Assembly (NCBI RefSeq): GCF_958979055.1
Contig: NC_084890.1
Location: 24,774,149 to 24,838,148 of the forward strand
DNA: 64,000 bases
Origin: Alnus glutinosa
Lineage: Eukaryota > Streptophyta > Magnoliopsida > Fagales > Betulaceae
Direction: 5' to 3'
A program made the position numbers and the translations under genes. This document shows positions 10,203-21,907 of this stretch, one piece after another (positions within the stretch are counted from its first letter, which is position 1; each line of letters begins with the position of its first letter). The notes under the pieces are model-generated. The model was not told the origin of the DNA and ran no database searches. It saw nothing but the letters and a program-made list of their open reading frames with translations.

Positions 10203-10345
10203 GGGGAAATGCTAAAATTACAACAAGTGCACTATAAGTGCACAACTCCAAGGCACATTGGGAGGACTTACATATGTAGGCTCCACCCCAATGTGCCTTG
10301 GAGTTGTACACTTGTAGTGCATTTGTAGTGCATGTATCACTACCC
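10203..10345. mobile_element. hAT-type foldback MITE, 143 bp, 8-bp duplication
   Basis: The sequence TTCAAGAT flanks it on both sides (10195-10202 and 10346-10353). The ends are GGGGAAATGC and, inward from the right, GGGTAGTGATACATGCAC. The interior is a near-perfect hairpin with arms of about 40 bp (ACTCCAAGGCACATTGGG and its complement). The related block at about 12600 lacks the insertion. An 8-bp duplication fits hAT. The same terminal motif is found in 16451-16576. Confidence 0.85.
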
Positions 10346-10493
10346 TTCAAGATATATGACATTAAAAATGTCATGATTGATACCTCAAAAAAAAAAAAAA
10401 AAAGTCAGAATCTCTAGACGGCCGACACTATACGGTTCCAAGCCAAGTGAAACCAGGATAATGACTTTACTATATATCATTCCAAGAAATGAT

Positions 10494-10897
10494 AATGACT
10501 TTACTATATATCATTACAATAAATAGGGGTGTGAATGAGTTGAGTTACTAGCTCCCAAATGAATATTATATAAAGGCTATAAAGCTTAAAGAGAGCTCCT
10601 TCAACCTAATCTATAAAAATGTCGTGTGTCATTTTGTATGTGAGAAGCGCATTTTTTTTTTTAATTGCAATTACGAAGTTGAAAAAGCAAATGCATTTTT
10701 AATCAAATTTATTCTAACTTTGTCCTTGCAATTAAAAAAAGCATGTGATTCTTACATGTACATAACATTTTTATAGATTAGGTTGGAGTAGCTCTCTCTG
10801 AGCTTTATAGCCTCTATATAAAATATTCATTTGGGAGTAGCTCAACTCCTTCATACCCCTATTTCTTGTAATGATATATAGTACCAAAATGTCATTA
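10494..10897. mobile_element. Long-arm foldback MITE, second copy
   Basis: The two arms are inverted copies: AGGGGTGTGAATGAGTTGAG at the left against AGGGGTATGAAGGAGTTGAG read from the right, with arms extending outward to GATAATGAC and inward beyond the AAGCTTAAAGAGAGCTCC segment. The outer 38 bp of the left arm are also tandemly duplicated at 10456-10493. The same arrangement reappears at 53860-54110, so it predates the module duplication. Confidence 0.7.
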
Positions 10898-11119
10898 TCT
10901 AACAATCTAGACCCATTCACGTGACTGGTCAGGCCCGTCTTGATAAATTTTGAGGCCTAAGTCGATAAGTTTAAGTGAGGTTCTTTTCTTATATTTAAAT
11001 ATTAATTAAATTAAATTTATTTTAATATTTATGTTATATTATTTTTATTTAACATGTTAATTAGAGCACTTTCTTCTATTTGTAAAATGTATTTTAAAAC
11101 TTTTTTTTAATAACTTGTT

Positions 11120-12032
11120 AGATATAGAATGACTTACCTCTTGGACTAAGGTTTTTTGTTTCCTCCCTGAGTTTTTCTCAGTGGAAGCTAAATTTCTCCC
11201 AGCCATTAGGACTATGGAGCTTTTGTTCCTTTAGCCTTGTTAGGCTATTGAGGCTTGTATTTGTGTTTCTTCTTTCTCTTTCTTTTGTTTATGGCAGAAG
11301 ACTCAAATCTAGGTGATCCAGCTTGGGGGTGTGGCGATGATCGTGTCTTTTAACGGTGGTTGTTTGGCCAATTTTTTCAAATTTTCATCTACAGCTTTGG
11401 AGACAAATCTACACAACTATGTTGCTTTTTCCAAGACCCACGCCCTTCAGTCGTGTTTCCCGTCGTCGTTCGCTCCAACCGCTAGAAGCTTAGGCCGCGT
11501 CGGTCGTCGATGTCCAGCGCATGGCCTGCACCCTCCAGAGAGCCTTTTGCTCTTTGGCGCGCGTGACGGCCACGCTTCGCCTTCTCTGACCGTGCACGAT
11601 GTTGGATGGGGTCTACGATGATCGATCTACGATTGGGTAGTATCGGTGACGGCGCGTGTCCTCCACTCGCCGTCGTTTTCGGCAGAATCTGCTGTTGTCT
11701 CTACTGCCAGCAACCTTTTTTGGGTTTTTTTTTTTTTTTGCTTTGTGTTGTATATTCCTCTTGTTTCCTCCGGTCTGTGTAATGCTCAAATTTTCTTGAA
11801 ATTTCTGTTGGCTAAATGTTAGATCGGCCCTCTTTTATTTGAGAGTAAACGTTAATGTAAGAGAAGTTCAAATGTAATTCTAGTAAGATTTGGTGTTTGT
11901 ACTTCGGCAGCTGTTTTTTAAGTCAGATCCTTCTGGCTTAGAGTGTAGGGGTCTTGTACCTCTTTTTCAAGATGTAAGCTTTTGGGCCTTTTAAGCAATA
12001 TATAGTAGCACATGCTACATGTTCTAAAAAAA
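11120..12032 (+). mobile_element. Poly(A)-ended retroposon-like segment, copy 1
   Basis: This segment resembles 14226-15075 in layout and in pieces: a TTTTTTGTTTCC-like start, a middle that is GC-richer than the surroundings (11450-11700), then a T-rich 3' part and a terminal A run at 12027-12039. It looks like the 3' part of a LINE or a non-autonomous retroposon. No reverse transcriptase frame is visible and I could not find a clear target duplication. The 102-codon frame at 11313-11621 has no recognisable domain. Confidence 0.5.
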
Positions 12033-14212
12033 AAAAAAATTCAAATAAACGTTGGAGAAAAAATTATGCACATTCGACTGATTTCATGAATGTAAAAGTG
12101 GGGCTTTTAAAAATAGTAAATAAGTGGGACTTTTCAAGAATTTATTGAATTTTTTTTTTTTTTTTTTTTTCTGAATGTGAATAATGAGACTTCCAATTTG
12201 TAATTACTTTTAGCATAATTGAAGGTCATAGTTAGAAACTATTTATTAAAGTTTTACCATATTAGAGTCTTAAAATTTGTTTGGAAAATAACATTTATTG
12301 TATAATTATTAAGTGGGAGCCTTAATTAGAGAGTATTTTATTAATTTTTTTACCATATTAGAGCCTTAAAATGTTTTTTTTGAAACTTAATTTTTTTAGA
12401 AAAATATAAATTTTTTATATAATTATTAGTTGGGGGCTTTACTCGATTGGGGGCCTTAAGCGACCGCGAGCTACCATGTGTTTAAGAAGAAATTAAAAAT
12501 GTTGTGACCTATACTTAAAAAAAGAAAACAAAATGTCAGAATCTTAGTGGCACCACCTTTGTACAGTTCATGTTGGTCCCGATCTACATGACCTAGTTCC
12601 TAGATGACATTAAAAATATCATGATCTATACCTCAAATAAAAAAATTAAAAAAAAAAAACAAAAACAAAAAGAAAGAGTCAGAATCTAGACGACTGACAA
12701 TATACGGTTCCAAGCCAAGGGAATCCAGGATACTTATATATACGTGAAGCTTTGAAGGCTGGGACCGGTTGAATGGTCGGGTAAATTACTAAAATTAGAC
12801 AATCGTTTAAAGCCTATAATTAAATAGGACAGAAATTTTTTACAACTTACATATAAAATTGACATGTATTTTTTGGCATGTGAGAAATACATATTATTTA
12901 AATAGTATGTGCTTTTTACATGCTTTTTTAATAGCATTAATAAAAAAAAATGTGATTCTTACATGTTTAAAAGACACGTGTCAATCTTATATGTGGCTTA
13001 TAAGAAATTTCTTACAAATCGGTTTGTAGAAAATTTCTGTTCAATTAAATAAGGCTCTAAATAGTAATAGTATAATTAAATTTTCTTTCATAAAATAAAA
13101 TAAAATAAAAAAAATTAAAGCCCAAATTATGACAAAAAATTTAAACAATGCTCTTTAATTAAGAATTGAATTCTAAGATACCGTGAAGAAAAAGAAATAA
13201 AAATGGAATATTGTTACATTAATTGTACCTCTAAAGCAGTTACTAAACTCAATGAACTCATAATTTTAAATGAACTTAAAACTAAGATTAAATTGTTCAT
13301 TAAAATAATATTTAGAATGAAGTAAATTAAATTCTGCATAAAAGAAATTATACGTATCTCAACACAAAATGATAAAATATAATATCTATTGAAATTAAAT
13401 GTCTCTTAACAAAAATAAATTTTACAAGTCGTTCAGAAAAAAAATATATATATTTAATTATAAACAATGTTCAACCTAAACTTATTGTCTTTAAGCCTCA
13501 AACTCTACTGAGCCAATAAAGTACAAAGTCAAAACATGAGAACTATTATAAGTAATATGTGTTATAATTCTACCTTATATTACCAAAAAAATAAAAATAA
13601 AAATTATTACCGCACATATATGCAAATGAAGTATGAAGAAAATCTATCAATATATCGCAGTCTTTTCACATGTCAAAAAAGAAACTGAATAAGTTGAGAG
13701 AAAAAGTGAATATATTACTTTTGACGATAAAGTAAAGTTTACGATTTATCACTTTACTATACACTAATTTCATACCTACATCGTGGCATAGATTTTTTTT
13801 TTTTTTTTTAATCTTTAATTAGTGACAGAAATAAGTTTAATTTCATATTGAGGGCACGTTAGCAGTTACGTACACTAAAACGATGATTACTTAAAAATAA
13901 TAGTGAGTGCATGCCACTATCTTGTCTAATAAAATTTGTCAAAATTTTTAATAGAATTTGACTCCAGGGAGCGATTTATAAATTAAGCCAACCACATAAA
14001 TCTCTGAATTAATTTTGATACAACATGAAATAATTTGTAATTTAGATAAACTTTAGAGACCAATGATACAATTTTTCTCAATTTTTTTCTTAATCAAATT
14101 TGGCATGCGCAAAGCAATGCTATAATGAAAAAAAAAAAAAAAAAAAAAAAAAACAGCCTTAAGGTAAAGTAAGAAGGCCAGGTAATATATAGGACAACCA
14201 TGGCAAATCAAA
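12033..14212. other. AT-rich duplicated upstream region of TYDC, no gene
   Basis: No convincing gene is present. Segment 12535-12735 repeats 10130-10460, a local duplication of TYDC upstream DNA. Segment 13500-13730 matches 42280-42540 upstream of the intact TYDC, which shows how far the module duplication extends. The rest is AT-rich with short homopolymer runs (a T run at 12150-12170 and an A run at 14129-14153). Confidence 0.6.
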
Positions 14213-14225
14213 TGGTAAATTATGA

Positions 14226-15075
14226 GTTAGGGTGATTTTTTGTTTCCCTTGGTTTGTTCCAGTGGGACTTTTTGTTCCTCCCGGCTAGTTTCCGATGGTG
14301 GTGTTTGTCCTCCTAGCTGTTGGGGCTATGAAGTTTGTTTATTTGTGTTTTCTTGTTGTTTAGACAGATACATTTCGTTTTAAGTCATCTTTGGGTGTGA
14401 CCTTCGTTCGTGTTCTTCCAGCTTTCTTTTCTCATAAATCTATGTTGATACGCCGGAGATCTTACGACACGACCACCCAGAGTTTGCTCGCCGTCAGCCT
14501 CTGTTCCTGCTACCTCATCCACCGGCGACGTTGAACTTCCACGCTCGGAGCGTGGTCTGCACGTGACGAGGGTATGGCTTATGCGTGAGGGCCACAAACC
14601 ACTTTTCCGGCTGGCGGGGTGGTGTTTTCGGGAAGGAATGTTGACTGGTTGCAACAGGGGTGGCCTGGGTGTGGCGCGTGTAAAACACGCACCGGTGTTG
14701 GAGTTGCTCTCTACTTGCCGGCTTAGTGTTTTGTTTCTGTTTTTTTGTATATTCTTACTTTCTTTCACAGTTTACTATTGTAATGAGCTGATAATTACTT
14801 GGACATTTAGGTGGCTTGACAGCTAGACCAGGCTTTCTCACTTTTAGATGGGTGGTGCTTCATTGTATAGGAAGCCAAATGTTTGTTCTTGTAATTTTAG
14901 CTTGTTGTTTTGGTAACTGCTTTAAGTTAGGTTTAGAGATTCTTCATCTCTATTCACTACCTTCAGCCTCTGGGTTTGTGTTGTAGATTTTGAGACTAGT
15001 TTATTTGCCTTTGGGCTGGTGTATTTGCCTTCGGACTTTTTATGAAATGAATGTCCCCGTTAAAAAAAAAAAAAT
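14226..15075 (+). mobile_element. 850-bp poly(A)-ended retroposon with 13-bp target duplication
   Basis: TGGTAAATTATGA occurs immediately before (14213-14225) and after (15076-15088) the segment, and the insert ends in an A run (15062-15074). This is the signature of target-primed reverse transcription. The insert begins GTTAGGGTGATTTTTTGTTT, has a GC-rich middle with short open frames on both strands, and a 3' part with GCCTTTGGGC/GCCTTCGGAC motifs like plant L1 3' ends. No RT or endonuclease domain is present, so it is either a 5'-truncated LINE tail or a non-autonomous retroposon. Confidence 0.75.
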
Positions 15076-15478
15076 TGGTAAATTATGAAATCAAGAAAAA
15101 CAATAGCTAGACAGCTATATATGGTAGATGGTTGGGTAGAAAATCAACATTCAATAAACAAATCATTTTATTGAAAAAGAAAAAATAAAACAATAAAAAA
15201 TAAATTACTTTTTTAATAAAATTATTTTGTTTATCGAAAAAGGGAAGGGGTCCCCCCCTCCCTCCCCCCAATCACAACTCTTGGTGGTGGGAATTGGATA
15301 AAGTTAAGTGAAGATGTGTAGTTGGGAGGACTTTGTTAGCATAGGCGAGTATCCTATTAGTTATTATATCAGGGTATTTTTGTTATTTCATATTATTTTT
15401 GGACAAATATACTATTGCTTTATAATTAACCGGATACTCTCCTATTTAGATGGGATCCAAATTCGACTTTTGTTGGGA

Positions 15479-15496
15479 GGGGGGGGGGGGGGGGGG
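15479..15496 (+). repeat. Poly-G tract, 18 G
   Basis: Eighteen consecutive G residues follow TGTTGGGA. The tract is the left border of a segment duplicated at 54240 onward. The second copy lacks the run. Confidence 0.95.
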
Positions 15497-15539
15497 TTGG
15501 GTGTGTTTGGTGATTGTGGAAGAGTAGGTTAATTATAGC

Positions 15540-16770
15540 TAGCTTAGCCTCCCCTTCCCTGCCATGCCAGCTTTGGGCTTTAAGGCTTGGAAAGCACATG
15601 CTTTGGTCGCCCACTAGTTGTACGGCCCGATAAGAGCATCTCTAATTTAGTTATTCAATATATATATATATATTATTAAAAATGAAGAATAAATCAATTG
15701 ATGTGATTTAAAAGCATTTGCAACAGTTTTTTAACACATTTTTTTTTTAATTTAATGAACTAAATAATTTTTTACTTCGAGTAAATGTTTTCAAAATTTT
15801 TTCATCCAAAAAAATATTCAACGAAATAATGAGTCACCATTGATGTCGACACATTTGAGATCGCCAAATGTTTGGAAATTCTTCTATTCAATCATTTTCC
15901 TTTTTCTTGTTGCTGGATAATCTTGATCATATATATATATATAAGCTCTTGGATACTCTCTCCCTTAGAAGCCGATTTTTAAGAGTAAGTTTCACTCAAA
16001 GTTTGTATCAAGCTTTTTTTGTGTGTATGATTAAGTGGTTAGTATTTGAATTTAGAAATAATACAGAAATGGAATAAGAAAGAGTCCACTTCAAATTCGG
16101 ACTTCCAATTCGACTAAAGATATTGTTTTCAAATATATCTTTTGCTAAAATTCAAAAAATAAAATAAAATGCCTCATTTCAATAAATAAATGCACAATAG
16201 CGCCATTCAAGTAATGAATATTATTCGGATTTTGAAAGTAAACAACTCTCTGCATTCCTAGCTAGATTAAGCCCAAAGAAAAAAAAAAATCTTAATTAAA
16301 ACTCCTAGCGGCAGTACTGTAAACTTTCAAGTAGGGTGGCCTCATAGTGGCGGCAACGGCATTGACATGCATGGACTGCTTAGAGAGAGAGAGGGGAAAA
16401 GGGAGGTGGGTGTGGAACATGCAAAATGTACCGCGCCCTTTCCAAATATTGGGTAAATATTTTTACGCAACAAAAGTTTGAACAACATACACAACAAGAC
16501 ACCATATGCATATGTGTCACCAATGTGTTTTGTTGTATACATGTAAAAACTTTTGTTGTGCATGTATCACTCATCCCAAATATTTATTAAGTAACGACAA
16601 CATTGCTTCTTCAAAAAAATTACGTTGTTTGGAATCAAATAGCGTAATTTTTTTGACATAATGTCGTTAAAATTTATGTCGTTTAGTAAAAAGCATTAGT
16701 TTGCATTTTTTACATAAATGACCCATACTAAAACAACACAAATTGCCATGTTTTTTTTTTGGTAGTGCAC
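15540..16770. repeat. Duplicated intergenic block between TYDC and the F-box/PLA1 part
   Basis: This block matches 54250-55850 over most of its length, starting at AGCCTCCCCTTCCCTGCC. It has no coding frame of note. The right end (16590-16770) contains AT-rich sequence with GTCGTT motifs and ends in TTTTTTTTGGTAGTG, which resembles a CACTA terminus, but I cannot define the matching left end. Confidence 0.75.
16451..16576. mobile_element. hAT-type foldback MITE, 126 bp, 8-bp duplication
   Basis: CAAATATT flanks it at 16443-16450 and 16577-16584. The duplicate block at about 55650 lacks the insertion (CCCCAAATATTTATTAAG reads straight through). The ends are GGGTAAATATTT and, inward from the right, GGATGAGTGATACATGCA, and most of the element is a hairpin (CAACAAAAGTTT arms). 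It shares its terminal motif with 10203-10345. Confidence 0.85.
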
Positions 16771-17402
16771 GAGCATAAGAAGAAAGGAAAGTGCAGCAAA
16801 ACATTCCAAAGCTCAAGCTAACGGCTAAGAGTACTGGCAGCAATTACCCAACCATTTTTTCTAAATTTAGAGAATAAAATTATTTTTTGCTTTCTTATAA
16901 AAAATATTTTCATAATAGACTTTCTTATCTTTTTCTATATTAATTAAATACTATTTTTTACTATTATTTTATACTTTTTTTCTCTTTCTTACTTTTTTTC
17001 ATTTTATTCTATCAATCAATTCTTTTTTTTATTTCTTACTTGTCGTCAATTTTTTATTATTATAGAGTATATTGGATAGCTACCGGAGAAGCATTGTAAT
17101 TACCCAAAGAAAACATATTTATTTATTATTTGGAGTATTTGTTGCGGGAACTATTTTATACTTTTTTTTTTTTTTAAAAGAAAAAATTCTCTATTTAAAG
17201 AATAGAATTATTATAGGACATCTACGGCTAGTAAATCATTGCAGTGGTAGCCCACTACCCCATCATCCGAAAACCAGGACAAGTGGGACACGCGGCAGCC
17301 ATTCAGACGTAACCTCATCACTTCACTCTTCAGACAAACCTTCACAAACAAACCTTCAGACAAACCCTGTGATTCTTTCAAACACGGCTGCGCATAACCC
17401 GA

Positions 17403-18658
17403 TGGAACCTCCTCCTGACCTGGCAGAGGAGTTCCGCAATTGGCTGGAGCTGCCCCGCAGCGTGACGGCGTCGATCCTGCTGAGACTGGGCGCCATCCAG
17501 ATCCTGACCAGCGTGCAGATGGTGTGCTCGCCGTGGCGCAACCTCTGCAAGGACCCGTCGATGTGGCGCACCGTCGACATGCGCAACAACGGCGAGGGTC
17601 TCATCTACAACCTCGAGAAGATGTGCCACCACGCCGTCGATCGCAGCCTGCGGCCAGTTGGTCGATATCGACGTCGAGTACTTTGGCACCAACAAGCTCC
17701 TCAGGCACATTGCTGACAGGTATTTGCTTCTTTATTTTTTGTCCGGATTTGATTTGAATTATGCGTGAGAAATTAAGGATTTGATTGATATGTTTATGTT
17801 TAATTTTTAATAATGAGGGCCGGGCCTTTTTGTTGTACAATATGATTGCTAGGAGTCTTGCGTTTGTTTGGATTTTGGTAATTACTTCGTGTAATTCTAG
17901 TTTATTGACTTTGAGGTTTAGGGTTTGTTGAAAAATTTGAGATATTTGTGTTTATCATTTGCTACATCCTGTGCTAATTAAGTTTTGGTTTTTGGAATGT
18001 TTTGACATTTTGATGGTGTTCGTGATTGATGGGAGAGTTGTAGAATTTTGATTCCTCGTTTCATTTTTGTTTTAGCGTGACTATCAGAAGTTGTTGGCGT
18101 CCTGGTCTTTGAATATTATTGCCGACTGTTTGAGCTTGGCTCGGGCTTGAGTTGAGCCACAAATAATTTTAGAGGACTTGGCTTGCAAGCCTGTCGCATT
18201 GAGCCCATGTAGCTTCTAAACTATTCTGGCTCCTAACTTAATCAGTTGGTATTTCTCTCCTCAATCAACAACATGGATTTCTTATATTATCTAACCATGT
18301 TCTTTTCGGAAATAAGCTGACTGGCGATGGCTTGCAGTCCATACTTGATGGTTGTCCTCACCTTGAATCACTTGACTTGCGCCAATGTTTCAATGTCACT
18401 CTGGCAAGGAATTTGGGAAGAAGATGTGCTGAACAGATTAAAGACTTGCGGTGTCCCCATGATTCCACTGATTTTGATACTGAAGTTCTTTATTATGCTC
18501 CTTTTCGAGTGTGGTTATTTCCCAACGTGGTTAGTTCCTTGAAACCGGAAAAAGGAGCTAATCAAATTGACACTTTGAAACTAGCCGGTGATTCTAGTTG
18601 GGGTTCTCATTTAAAAGATATGCTTGCTAGTAGAAAACTACACGTATATGGTGAGTAG
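17403..18658 (+). pseudogene. F-box/LRR (SKIP19-like) pseudogene, copy 2
   Basis: The first exon begins at ATG 17403 and encodes an F-box (NWLELPRSVTASILLRLGAI...), the SKP1-binding motif of SCF ubiquitin ligases, to a donor site at 17718-17720 (GACAG then GTATTT). One extra C in the AGCCTGCGG run near 17648 shifts the frame: the other frame then gives the expected QLVDIDVEYFGTNKLLRHIA. After an intron of about 590 bp the coding DNA resumes at about 18303 with an LRR segment (LTGDGLQSILDGCPHLESLD) and runs to TAG at 18656-18658. In related genes an LRR exon lies between these parts. Here it is absent, at the point where the module 1 copy also diverges. Frameshift and exon loss make it a pseudogene, though transcription cannot be excluded. 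Confidence 0.82.
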
Positions 18659-18659
18659 C

Positions 18660-19735
18660 GTACAAATATAAACTTTCTTTGGCCTGGTGGTTACTGTCTG
18701 CTTTGCATTCCCGAGCTCAATAGTTCAATAGTTTGAAGGTTGGTAAAAAAACAAGCCCAAAATAAGTTAAGCATGTTGTATTTATTTCTTTTGGGTGGAT
18801 GGGCATAGTCGTTTTTGTTTTTGGGCCCATAATGCATGGGCTAGGCCATTTTGTGAACATTTGAAGAAGCTTGTGCTCACACTATATATTAAATGTGAAT
18901 GAAGTTGGCTTATTAGACTTTGTTATGACAATTATAAATTTTAAAGCAGATGTTCTAGTATGCTATACACACAAAATAGGTTCCATTTGGCATCAACCGG
19001 AGAGATAGAAAGCAAAAATGGAAAGTTTCTTCAAACAATGGAAGTATGTTTTATTTCTCATATTCAATTTACACATGCTACAAATCACTACAAAAAGTGC
19101 ATTTTTGTGGATGTTTTAGTTGGTGTTGTTTAGTACAAACAACGTTGTTTAGTACAAACAACGTTGTTTGAACAATAAACGACTTAAGCATTCCTCTATA
19201 AATTATCAAGCAAAGTATTATAATACTCCGCTTTATTTTCACTTACCACCGCTCAAGTTAATCGTGCTCATTACTTTCACGGCCGAACGAAACCCATCAA
19301 AGGTGGAGATTTTTGGTTCTTCCATACCAATGTGCCTGTTTATGCTTTTGATTTTAAAAAGAGAAACGTTAAATATTACACCTCCGTCCTCCTAAATTGA
19401 TGTGACAATGCTAATCGGTCTTTGAAATTTTTTATATATTAATAAAAAAATCAGTTACAACTCTCGATCTTTCATCACTTTTGCAATTAAATATTCAAGC
19501 TTTAAAAAGTGTTAATTTAAGGTATCAATCTTTCAATTTTTTTCAATTTCAACTCTCCCATTAGAATTTTCCATTAAATCTTATCAAAATTTTCAAAATA
19601 CTCTATGTTAGAAATTTTTTAAAAGATTTAAACATGGATATTTTTGCAAATTCCATTAAATTCTAATCAACACATAAATTCTTGCAATATTTTTTTTCTT
19701 CCCTTTTTTACAATATGGTTTGAGTAAGCTGATGC
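18660..19735. repeat. Duplicated 3' flank of PLA1 (module 2)
   Basis: Non-coding, nearly identical to 1684-2790. It is the uninterrupted (empty) version of the site that carries the Harbinger-like element in module 1. A local repeat of a 20-bp unit (GTTTAGTACAAACAACGTT) occurs at 19126-19165. Confidence 0.8.
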
Positions 19736-19793
19736 TACATTTAATTAGACCAAATATGGCGCCCCAACATAATTTACGTTTATTTTTATTTAT

Positions 19794-21332
19794 TTATTTA
19801 TTTATTTTTATAACATATAGTACAGAATCAACTGCATCTTGTGCTTGCATTCCAACTGCAATAGCATTCACGGTTTCTTCCCTACCAGCTGGTGAAGGTA
19901 TGTCTTCTGCATCTCTCTTTGGTTTTACCCATCTCCCATGAGCATTACGTACTAATCCCTTGTTGGCGAACTGGTACCAGCAACGTGGGATCCTAAGCTC
20001 ATCCACCAACATATCACACGCCTTGTTCACCAACGCAACATCCCTCCTCGCACCAGACCGAAATGTTGTGGCACTACTAAGAAACCCGTCCACAAGATGA
20101 AGGTATGTCTCAAGGCTATGGAACCCCTTGAAGTGGAACCCACGTTTGAGGTATGCCGATGATCGAACGTCGAGCTTCAGTTTGGCTCCGACGTGGGTGT
20201 AAACCCATTCCAATGATCCGGTGATATTATCAAACTTTTGTAAGTTCTCGTTGAAAACAAGCCCCGGCATCCGAGGGACTACGTCTTGCTTGAGTACCAC
20301 CCTCAGAGTTTTGACTCCCAGCTGATGAAGCTCGTCTCGGAAACCAACATTGCCGACCCTCGGTGCGCCGAAGGAGATCACGCAGACGGGTAGGTTGGGA
20401 GTGGTTGCTGCGGCTTCGTAAGCATTGAGCAGAGCCAGCGCGCCACCCAAGCTATGTCCGGTGATCGTAAGGCTTACTTCTTCACCTTTTTCCCTGTACA
20501 TTTCCACAAGCCTTGCCACTTCTTTCATCGCTTGCTCTGAGGCGCTTGTCTTGTTGTACCTTGTAGATTCATTCTTGCTAGTGTAAAGGCTAAGAAACCC
20601 ATGTTGGACTTTGGCATCTCGCTGCCCAAATGGCTCCAAATTCCTTTGCAAATCCTCGTACCACTCCGAGGGTGCGACGGTTCCGCGCCACGCCACCACA
20701 ATATCTCTCCGTCCGATCCTACGTGTCTCATTGTCGTCGCTGACCGCCACGTAGCCGATCCATTTGGAATCTTTGCTCCACTTGTCCGCCAAATGTGACC
20801 TCTCCAGCCACCGAGGCATATCTATATTGGACATGGCATAAATATAGTTGCTAACCGTGTAGCCATTTCTGCTAAGGCCTAGTTTCTCGAACATGTTTCT
20901 ACGGTTGTACCGGTAGGTCCCGCAGTACTCGGAGAAAGAATCAAAATCAAAAGCATCGTATGTTGCTTGTGCGAATTCTCCATATTTGACGATCTCTCGT
21001 CGGAGCCAAGGCGGAAGAGGATCCAAATGATTGTCCCAGTCCGGGGAACCATGCATGTCACGCCACTTGTGCGCTATGACCTCCTTAAGAGAAGTTGTGG
21101 GAGTGGAGTGTTTCTCTACGGTAAACGAGCTCCGAATGGACTGGTGAAGATCGGTCCGGGGAGGGGTTTGAAGATGAGGGTGGAGGAGATGTGAAACTAG
21201 TGATTTGGCGAGACGTGAAGCCGGATTTGATGGAGCCGCCTTTGCTTGGGGGCGATCGAGAAGAGCTTCTTTATGGGCAGGGATTATAGAAAGCCTGGAT
21301 TTTTTGGTAGCAGGAACATGACTGTAGGTCAT
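19794..21332 (-). CDS. Chloroplast-type phospholipase A1 (PLA1-I gamma class), copy B
   Basis: This intact single-exon gene of 512 residues is very close to copy A along its whole length and in both flanks. It has the Ser/Lys/Arg-rich N-terminus expected of a plastid transit peptide, GHSLG with nucleophile Ser294, Asp350 in QDVVP and His405 in FHSLETY. It differs from copy A by small in-frame changes: two residues gained near position 24, one Glu fewer before the lipase motif, and one residue fewer in the NENLQKF segment. It uses the same ATG and has the same upstream TATA tract. No disabling change is visible, so the two copies may be redundant or dosage partners. Lipase function is sure from motifs. 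Substrate preference cannot be read from the sequence. Confidence 0.93.
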   Translation of the reverse strand: MTYSHVPATKKSRLSIIPAHKEALLDRPQAKAAPSNPASRLAKSLVSHLLHPHLQTPPRTDLHQSIRSSFTVEKHSTPTTSLKEVIAHKWRDMHGSPDWDNHLDPLPPWLRREIVKYGEFAQATYDAFDFDSFSEYCGTYRYNRRNMFEKLGLSRNGYTVSNYIYAMSNIDMPRWLERSHLADKWSKDSKWIGYVAVSDDNETRRIGRRDIVVAWRGTVAPSEWYEDLQRNLEPFGQRDAKVQHGFLSLYTSKNESTRYNKTSASEQAMKEVARLVEMYREKGEEVSLTITGHSLGGALALLNAYEAAATTPNLPVCVISFGAPRVGNVGFRDELHQLGVKTLRVVLKQDVVPRMPGLVFNENLQKFDNITGSLEWVYTHVGAKLKLDVRSSAYLKRGFHFKGFHSLETYLHLVDGFLSSATTFRSGARRDVALVNKACDMLVDELRIPRCWYQFANKGLVRNAHGRWVKPKRDAEDIPSPAGREETVNAIAVGMQAQDAVDSVLYVIKINK

Positions 21333-21411
21333 TGTCGATATTAAGCTGATTAACGATCACCTTGGGAATGCTTGGAATTGTTGAGAGAATGTGAGGGAGA
21401 TGGAGTGGGTA

Positions 21412-21430
21412 TATATATATATATATATTG
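21412..21430 (-). promoter_or_regulatory. Probable TATA box tract of PLA1 copy B
   Basis: Alternating TA run at the same distance upstream of the ATG as in copy A, within conserved flank. Confidence 0.6.
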
Positions 21431-21520
21431 CTAGAGAGTTGAACTCCCCATGGCCAGGCCAAACATGGTCTTGGAAGACTTTTTGTCACGCAGCGTCGTT
21501 CGTGGACTTTGTAATGTGAC

Positions 21521-21800
21521 GGTAAAAATCATTTCCCAAATATTTGACTGAAACAAACAACAATAGCTGCTGCATGCACATCACTGTATCATTAGACAGT
21601 AGCCCTTGGACTTTTTTCCCTTGTATCCTAACAATTGGCTTTTAGAGAATACGACCTCATGAGAAGACCTAGTCCAACTCTCAGCTTCCCTACGTACGTA
21701 TATATATATATATATATATATATATGCATATGTGACAGTTCTTGTGTTTGGCTTGAAACATTCAAATCCAACAACCTAGTACGAAGCAGCAGCTATTTAC
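21521..21800. repeat. Distal PLA1 upstream block, duplicated at 26938-27205
   Basis: The segment from AAAATCATTT through GCATGCACATCACTGTATCA to the end of the AAGCAGCAGC stretch recurs 5.4 kb to the right without a PLA1 gene beside it. Its first part also flanks copy A, up to the CACTA element. A TA dinucleotide run occupies 21698-21725. Confidence 0.8.
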
Positions 21801-21907
21801 GTCTTATTCCTCCTCTAATATCCTAACGTACATCTTGCTTTTAAAAACGATGACCCTACAAGACTTGGTCCAACAATCCATTTCTTGAGAACAAAGGTAT
21901 TTAAACA

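Noticed and set aside
14385-14826. Opposing frames of 127 and 87 codons in the 850-bp retroposon
   Set aside because: No domain, both strands open, and not kept in the related segment at 11120-12032.
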